Below, piece by piece: positions 18,001-24,655 of a DNA stretch of 64,000 nt (within the stretch, counting starts at the first letter, position 1; each line of letters starts with the position of its first letter). Both the position numbers and the translations under genes were made by a program. The notes beneath the pieces are model-generated. The model was not told the origin of the DNA, made no database searches, and saw only the letters and a program-made list of their open reading frames with translations. The stretch comes from an uncultured Flavobacteriaceae bacterium (lineage in GTDB: Bacteria; Bacteroidota; Bacteroidia; Flavobacteriales; Flavobacteriaceae). The stretch lies in NCBI GenBank assembly GCA_947500585.1, contig CANMSN010000004.1:124001-188000 (forward strand). Reading direction: 5' to 3'.

Positions 18001-18788
18001 GCAGGTGAAACGCCACTAGTTTTTCTTAATATATTTTTTAAAGTCCCTAAAACTGGAATAGGTTTTAGGTGCGATACAAAATCATAATGACCACCATGTG
18101 GCCCATTGCTAAACATAGGATGATGCATGGCAATAATAGTTGTTTTTCCTCGAGCTTTTTTAATTAACCCTTCTAACTCTTCAAAAAACTTAAATCGTGT
18201 TTTAATTTCACAATCATCATTTATTGTTGGGTGCTTATCCCAATTTGTTAAATACCACTCAGAGTCAACAATAATCATAACGATATCATCTGTAATATCA
18301 ACTTTCTCAATAGGACATCCGTTTTCAGGTAAAAACGTATTTTTTCCTAAAATATCTTCAATAAATTCTTCTTGTCGTTTTAAACCTTTTAATCCGTCAC
18401 TATACCAATCATGATTTCCAGGTATAAAAATGGCTTCTCCTTTAAAATCTTTAACGGCATTGGCTTGAACTTTTAATTGGTGTTCAGCAAAAACCCTTCC
18501 TTCATCTTTCTTAGTTGGCATACCCTTAGGGTAAATATTATCGCCAAGAAAAACTACCGTACTTTGTTTTGAAGCTTTATTTAGCTTACTTTTTAAATCT
18601 TTTATTGCTTCAGATTCAGATCCTATTGGTGAATTACCGCCATCGCCAATAAAATAAAACGAGTGTACTATTTCTTTATCTGGAAAAACACTTTGAAGGT
18701 TTTTATCCTTGTACTGCGTTTTATATGTTGCACAAGCATTCAGGACAATTATAATGACGAATAAAAATGCTGCTTTTTGAAATTTCAT
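15096..18788 (-). CDS. Lipoprotein: metallophosphoesterase + kinase-like middle + outer-membrane barrel
   Basis: 1230 residues. A signal peptide ends in lipobox LNAC with Cys19. Residues 40-300 are a calcineurin-type phosphoesterase with all metal motifs: GDGG (48-51), GDN (82-84), GNHD (124-127), an H in MHHP (about 222) and GHEH (292-295). Residues about 395-640 contain GDWDRH (596-601) and IPRDRDQAF (621-629), resembling the catalytic and metal loops of CotH-like protein kinases; this match is by eye only. From about 880 the chain has alternating beta-strand pattern and ends FRVGFGF, the C-terminal Phe of an outer-membrane barrel. The barrel should anchor the enzyme parts at the cell envelope. 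Substrates unknown. Confidence 0.85.
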   Translation of the reverse strand: MKFQKAAFLFVIIIVLNACATYKTQYKDKNLQSVFPDKEIVHSFYFIGDGGNSPIGSESEAIKDLKSKLNKASKQSTVVFLGDNIYPKGMPTKKDEGRVFAEHQLKVQANAVKDFKGEAIFIPGNHDWYSDGLKGLKRQEEFIEDILGKNTFLPENGCPIEKVDITDDIVMIIVDSEWYLTNWDKHPTINDDCEIKTRFKFFEELEGLIKKARGKTTIIAMHHPMFSNGPHGGHYDFVSHLKPIPVLGTLKNILRKTSGVSPADLQNEKYNTFKKRIVTLAQENEKVVFVSGHEHSLQYLVQDNLPQIVSGSGSKTTATRNANDAFSSSDSGYARFDVFTDGSSIVRFYSAKDDKVIFQTEVFSEDKKENNFSYDNLFPDNKSASVYSEDEIIKSGFYKYIWGDRYRTYYGTQVNAPTVNLDTLFGGLKPFRKGGGHQSKSLQLINDEGKRYVMRAIRKSATIYLQAMAFKDQYIEGQFDGTATERLLQDFYTGSHPYAPFVTGELSDAVNLYHTNPILYYVPKQNALESFNADFGDELYMIEEHVSDGHGNLKSFGNSNKIESTDDLMKKLAEDEKYVVDDEMFLRARLFDMAIGDWDRHTDQWRWAAFKEDGKVVYRPIPRDRDQAFSIMSDGALMNLATRIVPPLKLMEGFKDDVRNVKGFNFSPFSLDMMLLNETTKKQWEEQVAFIQKNMTDTVIDKAFKSFPKEVQDETITEIKRVLKARLKNLPDIADRYYEALNKTPLVKGTDKDDLFEIERMPNGSTKLTVYRIKNGKKGTIIYDKTYNRNETKEIWIYGLDDEDEFKVIGEGDNLIKLRLVGGQNNDTYTIENGKKVKIYDYKSKKSTFTTKKGSKKLTDDYETNIYDYTKPKNSTNQFMPLIGANPDDGLKIGFVNTLTNYGFERNPFSSQHSISGGYYFATSGFDFEYNGEFANVVGSWNLGLNAKFTSPNYAVNFFGFGNSTPNLNSDDEDNFDLNYNRVKLSTLKFAPSLNWRGELGAHFKLGLSYESIEVEETSNRFINDFLGVNDIENQKDFVGVDAIYSYQAKDNEAFPTLGMQTSLQMGYTSNLEESKGFAYFIPELGFDYKLVSSGQLVFATHAKAHFIFGDDFEFYQAANLGANNGLRGYRNERFSGKNSFYQSTDLRLNLRKVKTGLLPLNIGIYTGFDYGRIWIDDELVDDLAYNSNTWNTSIGGGVFANAADILTLNLSAFNSDDGLRFAFRVGFGF

Positions 18789-18833
18789 ATTAGCCCGAAT
18801 TAATGCTCTTAAATATAATAATTACAATTTAAT

Positions 18834-19796
18834 TTAGTTCCAATTTAACACACTCCGCTCATTCCAATAATCTTCAGGAGCGACTTTTAAAGTTTTAAGT
18901 AATTCCAATTCTTCTGACGTAAAAGTAAAATTCAAAGCTTTTAAATTTTGATGTAATTGCATTGAATTTGAAGCACCACTTAACACATAAGTTGGTTGTA
19001 AACCATCTATAACAAACCTTAAAGCAACAGCATCAATACCAACATGATACTTTTTCGATAACTGTTCTAAACTTTGATAAGCATTATTGTAATGCTGGAA
19101 TTTTTCATTTCTAAAAACACGTCCGTTAGCTAAAGCCTCTTTAATGATGACCTTTTTACCTTGTCTTAAAACGTTTTCTAAAATTGAAAACGTAGATTGT
19201 TCAAACACATTATAGGTGACTTGAAAACTATCAAATAAGTCCTCGTCATTTACTTTCACTTCTAAAGCAGTAGTTATAACTTCCTTTTGATTTGCTCCAC
19301 TTGTTGTAATTCCAATAAGCAGCCCTGTTTCTTTTTTAATTTGATACAATTGATTTAAAACAGCTTCATTTTCTAAAATACCACTTTCAAAAGTTGCAGA
19401 ATGCACTTGATAGTATTTAAGTTTTGGAAGCATCTGTTTTGAAACTTCCCATTGTTCTTGCAACTTATTTATGGAATGTTCTTTTACTTCATGCTTTCCG
19501 CAGAAACCCAATTCCCAATTTGCCACATAAGTATAGCCCCATTTTGTTCCTAAAACAGCATCGACATAATTATTTTTATTATGCCATTCATTCAAAAAAG
19601 CTTCTCCTTTTCCATAAGATGGCGCGGTATCAAAATATCTAATCCCTAATTTATACGCTTCATTTAAAACTGAAAACGTGTTATTTTTAAAGGCTTCTTC
19701 AGATTTATCAATCGTGTTATCCGTTCTAATATTTATATATTCTGGCCTTCCTAAAGCCGCTAAACCTAATCCTATTTTTGTCTTCGATGTACTCAT
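18834..19796 (-). CDS. Aldo/keto reductase
   Basis: 320 residues, TIM-barrel aldo/keto reductase. The catalytic tetrad is visible in order: Asp and Tyr in FDTAPSYGKGE (about residues 55-65), Lys in LGTKWGY (about 83) and His in YQVHSATF (about 129). It would reduce carbonyls with NADPH in the cytoplasm. Sequence resembles the D-threo-aldose/galactose dehydrogenase branch in its opening GLGLAALGRP. It sits 45 bp upstream of the large phosphoesterase gene and 53 bp downstream of the MsrA-like gene on the same strand. Natural substrate unknown. Confidence 0.85.
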   Translation of the reverse strand: MSTSKTKIGLGLAALGRPEYINIRTDNTIDKSEEAFKNNTFSVLNEAYKLGIRYFDTAPSYGKGEAFLNEWHNKNNYVDAVLGTKWGYTYVANWELGFCGKHEVKEHSINKLQEQWEVSKQMLPKLKYYQVHSATFESGILENEAVLNQLYQIKKETGLLIGITTSGANQKEVITTALEVKVNDEDLFDSFQVTYNVFEQSTFSILENVLRQGKKVIIKEALANGRVFRNEKFQHYNNAYQSLEQLSKKYHVGIDAVALRFVIDGLQPTYVLSGASNSMQLHQNLKALNFTFTSEELELLKTLKVAPEDYWNERSVLNWN

Positions 19797-19849
19797 TAAT
19801 CTATCCGTTTTGTTTCAATAATTGTAGCCTTACCAAGTGAATAGCTTTT

Positions 19850-20386
19850 TCATTCTGAATACTTAGTCTCTCGCGATTCATTGTTTAAGTGCTTTAATTT
19901 ATTTTGGTTTGCATATTTAGAAAACTTATTCAACAATAATTTTAGTTTTGGGTTAATAAAGCGTTCACAAAATGGTTTTTCTGGATTATTGTAATAGTAA
20001 TTCTGAATTTGTTCCCGTGACACTTTAAACCTATCAAAAGGTAAAACACGGGTAATAAGTTTATTTTGAAACTGGAACTGCAATAATTCCAATTGAGATT
20101 TTACAGAATTATTTTGATCTTCTGAAAAGGTATAAATCGCAGAACGGTATTTGGGTCGCATAGCATGATTAGATGCGCTTTTATGAGTGTATAAATGAAT
20201 CTCCATAAGTGTTGCCAGTGAAATTTCAGCATCGTTAAAATGAACAATAACGGCTTCTGAAAAATCACTATTTTCGTCAGTTGACCCCACAAAACCCTGT
20301 TCTACTTTCAGCACTCCAATTAAGGATTGAAATACAGCTTCTGTACACCAATGGCAACCACCGCCGAATGCTATTTTATTTACCAT
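19850..20386 (-). CDS. MsrA-like peptide methionine sulfoxide reductase, divergent
   Basis: 178 residues. The MsrA active site is GGCHWCTE at residues 9-16 with catalytic Cys11; classical MsrA has GCFWG or GCFWC, so Phe is replaced by His. Other family marks persist: EAVIVHF, the YTHKSASNH segment in place of the usual HDPT-type loop, and YRSAIYT. It should reduce methionine-S-sulfoxide, but the altered pocket may shift substrate range. A second, standard msrA (20608-21102) is the next gene upstream on the strand, separated by palindromic repeat copy B. Confidence 0.8.
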   Translation of the reverse strand: MVNKIAFGGGCHWCTEAVFQSLIGVLKVEQGFVGSTDENSDFSEAVIVHFNDAEISLATLMEIHLYTHKSASNHAMRPKYRSAIYTFSEDQNNSVKSQLELLQFQFQNKLITRVLPFDRFKVSREQIQNYYYNNPEKPFCERFINPKLKLLLNKFSKYANQNKLKHLNNESRETKYSE

Positions 20387-20439
20387 TTGTAAAAATATTC
20401 ATTATGTTTTTTAACCCGTTGTGTATTTTTATAAAATTC

Positions 20440-20602
20440 GTCAGTTCGAGTGGATTTTACGATTGAAAATGAGTAAAATTTGTATCGAGAATAAGAATTT
20501 CAGTAATAAATTTAGTTCTCGATACAATTTTTTAGCTGCGCTAGGTATCTTCAATCAAAATATATTTTGATTTCGATAATCTCAAAATCACTCGAACTGA
20601 CA
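20440..20602. repeat. Nested palindromic repeat, copy B (163 bp)
   Basis: Reverse-orientation relative of copy A (14904-15018). Ends are GTCAGTTCGAGT and ACTCGAACTGAC reading in from each side (CTCGAACTGACA at 20591-20602). The inner TTGTATCGAGAA/TTCTCGATACAA pair is kept, with extra bases around 20535-20580 that copy A lacks. It fills the gap between the two MsrA-type genes. Confidence 0.85.
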
Positions 20603-20607
20603 TTAAA

Positions 20608-21102
20608 TTATATAAAAGATTCCTGAAATCTCTCAAAATGGCAGGTATACCCATTAGGTATTCTAACCAAATAATCTTGATGTTCTGGTTCTGCTTTCCA
20701 AAAGGTTGAATATGGTTCTAAAGTAGTTACAACGTCGCCGTCCCATTTCCCAGAATCGTTAACTATTTTAATGATGTCTTCGGCATCTTTTTTTTCTTCT
20801 TCATTTTGAAAAAATATGGCTGACCTATAACTTGAACCTCTATCGTTACCCTGTCTATCTATTGTTGTGGGGTTGTGAATTCTAAAGAAATAATCTAGTA
20901 TTTCCCTAAACGATGTTTCATTTGGATCGTAAGTTAGTTCTATACCTTCTGCATGACCTGGATGGTTTTTGTATGTTGGATTTTCATTTTCTCCACCTAT
21001 ATACCCAACTTCTGTATCTTTAATTCCTGGGCGTGTTCTAAATAAATCTTCCATTCCCCAGAAACACCCTCCTGCTATATATGCCTTTCTATAATTACTC
21101 AT
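20608..21102 (-). CDS. msrA: Peptide methionine sulfoxide reductase MsrA
   Basis: 164 residues, standard MsrA. Active site [10 protein letters not shown] (residues 11-20, catalytic Cys13), [16 protein letters not shown] and the [16 protein letters not shown] loop with YRSAIFF all match. It reduces methionine-S-sulfoxide in proteins using thioredoxin in the cytoplasm. The selO gene lies 42 bp upstream on the same strand and msrB beyond that, forming an oxidised-protein repair group. Confidence 0.93.
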   Translation of the reverse strand: MSNYRKAYIAGGCFWGMEDLFRTRPGIKDTEVGYIGGENENPTYKNHPGHAEGIELTYDPNETSFREILDYFFRIHNPTTIDRQGNDRGSSYRSAIFFQNEEEKKDAEDIIKIVNDSGKWDGDVVTTLEPYSTFWKAEPEHQDYLVRIPNGYTCHFERFQESFI

Positions 21103-21144
21103 GTTTTATCTTTTTAAAATCTATTCCTTTTTTTAATTAACTTC

Positions 21145-22707
21145 TTAAGAACTGCAAGACAACATAGAACATCCTACTTTATCTCTTGCCCAATCGGGGC
21201 GTTTTACAAACCATTTTTCATATTCTAGTTGTTCGTCATAAGGTTTTTTAAGCATTTGAAACAGCTCATCTATTAATTTACAATCTCCCTTATCTGCATC
21301 ATCAATGGCTAATTGTGCCATATAATTTCGTAATACATATTTAGGATTTACAGTGTTCATGTGTTCTTTTCTTTCTTCATCTGAAACTGTTTCCTTTTTT
21401 AATCTCTCAGCATAATTTTCAAACCAATCGTTCCATCGTTTTTCAATGTTTCCAATAACTTCTTCTGGCTTGTAAAACGCATTTTGAATGACTTTCAGCC
21501 CTTCTGAAGCTTTTTCAATTTTAAAATTACTAAGATTTCTAAAGAAAATAGTCATATCTGTTTCCGTTTGATGCAAAATATCTTCCAACTCTAGAATTAA
21601 TTTTTGATCATTTTCATATTCATTATGAAAGCCCAACTTTGAGCGCATCATGTTTAACAACTTGTCTTCAAAATCTGTTTTATATTGATTTAAAATCGCC
21701 TCAAATGGTTCTGCCTCTTCCACTAAAGGATAAATGGCATTTGCTAATTGCAACAAATTCCATAAACCAATATTGGGTTGATTGCCGTAACGATAACGTT
21801 TATTTTCTCTATCGGTTGTGTTTGGTGTCCAGCCATATTCATAACCTTCCAACCAGCCATAAGGTCCATAATCTATGGTTAAACCTAAAATAGACATGTT
21901 ATCGGTATTCATCACACCATGCACAAAACCAACACGTTGCCAGTGGATTATCATATTTAAAGTGCGCTCTGAGACTTCTTTAAAAAATGCGATATACGTT
22001 TCTTTAGATGGTTTTCCTAAATGGGCAAAATGATGTTTAATGGTGTAATCGACCAACCCTTTTAAATTTTCATCATCTTGTCTTGATGCAAAAATTTGAA
22101 AGTTCCCGAAACGCAAGAAAGATTCGGCTGTTCTACACACAATTGCTCCTTTTTCATAAGCTGAATTACCATCATACATCACATCTCGTAACACGTTATC
22201 GCCAGACAATACCAAAGATAAAGCACGCGTTGTTGGTATACCTAAATGAAACATGGCTTCGCTACATAAATACTCTCTAATAGATGAACGTAATACTGCT
22301 AAACCATCCGCAGTTCTAGAATATGGTGTTTCTCCTGCGCCTTTTAATTGTAATGCCCAATTTTGATTATTATGTTCAACTTCACATAAGTTTATAGCGC
22401 GCCCATCTCCTAATTGTCCTGCCCAATTACCAAATTGATGTCCACCATAACACATAGCATAAGGTTTTGTGTTGTTTAAAACTTCGTTTCCTGTGAATAC
22501 GTTTAAAAAGTGGTCGCTTTTAGCATCAGCTTCTGAAAGCCCAATATTTTTAAGCATTTCTGGTGATACATGCAGTAACTCAGGATTCGATGTTTTTTTT
22601 GGTGTTACATACGAAAAACATGCTTTTTTAACTTGCCTTCTAGTGTTTTCCAAAACTGGATCTGCAGGTAATTTTTTGTTGAATTTATCCTGTATGTTTA
22701 ACTTCAT
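21145..22707 (-). CDS. selO: Protein adenylyltransferase SelO (YdiU family)
   Basis: 520 residues, pseudokinase-fold AMP transferase. Key segments: YGGHQFGNWAGQLGDGRA (about residues 86-103), LKGAGETPYSRTADG, RSSIREYLCSEAM, GVMNTDNMS and DYGPYGWLE. The C-terminus VGCSMLSCSS keeps the cysteines equivalent to the redox-active C-terminal Cys (selenocysteine in animals). SelO transfers AMP to hydroxyl side chains and is tied to redox control such as protein glutathionylation. Its position between msrA and msrB supports an oxidative-stress role. Length agrees with the family (about 480-520). Confidence 0.93.
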   Translation of the reverse strand: MKLNIQDKFNKKLPADPVLENTRRQVKKACFSYVTPKKTSNPELLHVSPEMLKNIGLSEADAKSDHFLNVFTGNEVLNNTKPYAMCYGGHQFGNWAGQLGDGRAINLCEVEHNNQNWALQLKGAGETPYSRTADGLAVLRSSIREYLCSEAMFHLGIPTTRALSLVLSGDNVLRDVMYDGNSAYEKGAIVCRTAESFLRFGNFQIFASRQDDENLKGLVDYTIKHHFAHLGKPSKETYIAFFKEVSERTLNMIIHWQRVGFVHGVMNTDNMSILGLTIDYGPYGWLEGYEYGWTPNTTDRENKRYRYGNQPNIGLWNLLQLANAIYPLVEEAEPFEAILNQYKTDFEDKLLNMMRSKLGFHNEYENDQKLILELEDILHQTETDMTIFFRNLSNFKIEKASEGLKVIQNAFYKPEEVIGNIEKRWNDWFENYAERLKKETVSDEERKEHMNTVNPKYVLRNYMAQLAIDDADKGDCKLIDELFQMLKKPYDEQLEYEKWFVKRPDWARDKVGCSMLSCSS

Positions 22708-22727
22708 TTATTATTACTTTCCGTTTA

Positions 22728-22760
22728 AGACCTACAAGGTTTTTAAAACCTCGCAGGTCT
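22728..22760. repeat. 33-bp palindromic repeat (AGACCT type)
   Basis: AGACCTACAAGGTTTT facing AAAACCTCGCAGGTCT, an inverted repeat with one or two mismatches, just upstream of selO. This is a dispersed repeat type often seen in Bacteroidota intergenic regions. No second copy is in the window. Confidence 0.7.
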
Positions 22761-22774
22761 CATATATTCTTATT

Positions 22775-22808
22775 AAAATCTATCGATTTTTTGAAACCTC
22801 GAAAATCT
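22775..22808 (-). repeat. Imperfect palindrome after msrB, possible terminator
   Basis: AAAATCTATCGATTTTTTGA facing an inverted AGATTTTCGAGG-type arm, two bases after the msrB stop. It could act as an msrB terminator or be a relative of the neighbouring 33-bp repeat, since it too contains AAACCTCG. Pairing is imperfect. Confidence 0.4.
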
Positions 22809-22809
22809 A

Positions 22810-23256
22810 TTAAATTTTATCCAATTGCATAGATTCTGAATTAATACAATAACGCAATCCGCTAGGTTCTGGCCCATCCGGAAAAACGTGACCTAAATGC
22901 CCATCGCAAGTATTACACATCACCTCAACACGCACCATACCAAACGCTGTGTCGCGTTCATATTTAATCGCATTTTCTTTAATTGGCTGTGTAAAACTGG
23001 GCCATCCTGTACCCGATTCAAACTTAATAGTAGAATCAAATAATGGAGTATTACAGCATACGCAATTATACTTTCCAGCTTCATGAATACTACAAAGTGC
23101 GCCACTATGTGGTCTTTCTGTTCCTTTAAGTCTTGTAATTCTAAACTGTTCTGGAGTTAACAGTTCTTGCCATTCGGCTTCTGATTTTTCAACTCGTTTA
23201 TCTGGAGTTGGATTTCCCTTCACGGAAAAGTTGATGACTTCTTTCCAAGTTAGCAT
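22810..23256 (-). CDS. msrB: Peptide methionine-R-sulfoxide reductase MsrB
   Basis: 148 residues. Two CxxC zinc pairs are present (CVCC about residue 68 and CNTC about 114), GTGWPSF follows the first pair, and the catalytic Cys lies in the C-terminal RYCINS motif. It reduces methionine-R-sulfoxide, complementing the two MsrA-type enzymes encoded nearby. It is the first gene of the minus-strand msrB-selO-msrA-msrA-like group. The cytoplasmic form is expected, as no signal peptide is seen. Confidence 0.93.
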   Translation of the reverse strand: MLTWKEVINFSVKGNPTPDKRVEKSEAEWQELLTPEQFRITRLKGTERPHSGALCSIHEAGKYNCVCCNTPLFDSTIKFESGTGWPSFTQPIKENAIKYERDTAFGMVRVEVMCNTCDGHLGHVFPDGPEPSGLRYCINSESMQLDKI

Positions 23257-23462
23257 ATTTTTTGTCCTTTCTTTGTTAAATTAATATATGCTTTCAACGC
23301 TATAATAAGTCGAAATTATATTCAAAAACTTACAACCTCTATTTTATTTGGTATTACTGAAAGCATTAATGAAATTTACGACAAAATATGATGTTATCAA
23401 TACTTTATTTAATGTTCTTAAAGTTTAGTATTTTTACTTAATAAACATTTATACTTCTAGAT

Positions 23463-24650
23463 ATGTTGATTGAAGAAGCTGAAAAATTTGTAGTTAATCT
23501 TTTAAATGAAAAGTTAGAAACTTCATTTACCTATCATAACATTACGCATACACAACGTGTTGTTGAAGATGCTAAAGCCTTGGCTGAACTTTCTAATATT
23601 GATGAAGCGCAAAAGACACTGCTTTTATTAGCGGCTTGGTTACACGATACGGGTTATACTAAAGGTGTTAAAAATCATGAAGATGAAAGTGTGATTATTG
23701 CAAAAACCTTTTTAGAAGCGCAAAAATGTTCAAAAACAGACATAGAAGCTATTTGCGATTTAATTTTAGCAACAAAAATAAAGGCTGTTCCTAAAAATCA
23801 ACTAGAAAAAATAATTAGAGATTCTGATTGCTCACACATTGGAAGTAAAAATTATTTAGAAATTTCTGAGTTACTTCGAAAAGAATGGGAATTACTATGC
23901 AACAAGACATATACTGAAATTGAATGGTTGGATGAAAACATCAATTTTCTATCTACAAAACATCGTTTTCACACCAATGAGGCCGCTTTAAGTTGGGATA
24001 AACGAAAAGGCAAAAATTTATCTGAACTCCTTAAACTAAGAAAAAAATTAGACACAGATAATAAAAAAATCAAGCAAAAAAAGGAAGAATTAAGCTTTAA
24101 AAAAAATAAGATAGAGCTGCCCGAACGTGGTATTGAAACGGTGTTTAGAGTAACCTTAAAAAACCATATGCAATTAAGTAATATTGCAGATACCAAAGCC
24201 AACATATTACTATCTGTAAACGCTATTATTGTGTCTTTAGTGTTATCAAACTTAGTTTCAAAACTTGATAATGCTTCTAATACTTATCTTATAGTGCCCA
24301 CTGTTATTTTTGTAACGTTCACAGTCATATCTATTGTGCTCTCAATATTGGCTACCAGACCAAATGTTACCAGTGGAAAATTTACTAAAGAGGATGTTGC
24401 CAATAAAAAAGTAAACCTTTTATTCTTTGGAAACTTTCATAAAATGAGTTTGAAAGATTTTGAATGGGCTATGGGCGAAATGATGCAAGACCGTGATTAC
24501 TTGTATTCTTCTATGAAAAAAGATTTATACTTTTTAGGCTTAGTACTTGATAAGAAATACAAAATATTAAGACTCACCTATTCCGTATTTATGATAGGCA
24601 TTATAGTAAGTGTAGCTGCTTTTGCTATTGCTTTTAAATATTTTGGTTGA
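23463..24650 (+). CDS. HD-domain protein with C-terminal Pycsar-effector-type membrane domain (PycTM)
   Basis: 395 residues. Residues about 20-180 form an HD phosphohydrolase: H25/H29, HD at 61-62 and Asp at 120/122 (RDSDCSH). A Lys-rich coiled segment (190-220) leads to a PycTM domain (about 227-394) with its signature NIADTKANILLSVNA and hydrophobic helices at about 247-267, 275-296 and 374-394. PycTM domains are membrane effectors triggered by cyclic CMP or UMP in Pycsar defence. Here no cyclase gene is nearby, and the fusion could both sense and hydrolyse a nucleotide. Flavobacteria often carry such genes alone, so a housekeeping role is also possible. Confidence 0.85.
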   Translation: MLIEEAEKFVVNLLNEKLETSFTYHNITHTQRVVEDAKALAELSNIDEAQKTLLLLAAWLHDTGYTKGVKNHEDESVIIAKTFLEAQKCSKTDIEAICDLILATKIKAVPKNQLEKIIRDSDCSHIGSKNYLEISELLRKEWELLCNKTYTEIEWLDENINFLSTKHRFHTNEAALSWDKRKGKNLSELLKLRKKLDTDNKKIKQKKEELSFKKNKIELPERGIETVFRVTLKNHMQLSNIADTKANILLSVNAIIVSLVLSNLVSKLDNASNTYLIVPTVIFVTFTVISIVLSILATRPNVTSGKFTKEDVANKKVNLLFFGNFHKMSLKDFEWAMGEMMQDRDYLYSSMKKDLYFLGLVLDKKYKILRLTYSVFMIGIIVSVAAFAIAFKYFG

Positions 24651-24655
24651 ACAGC

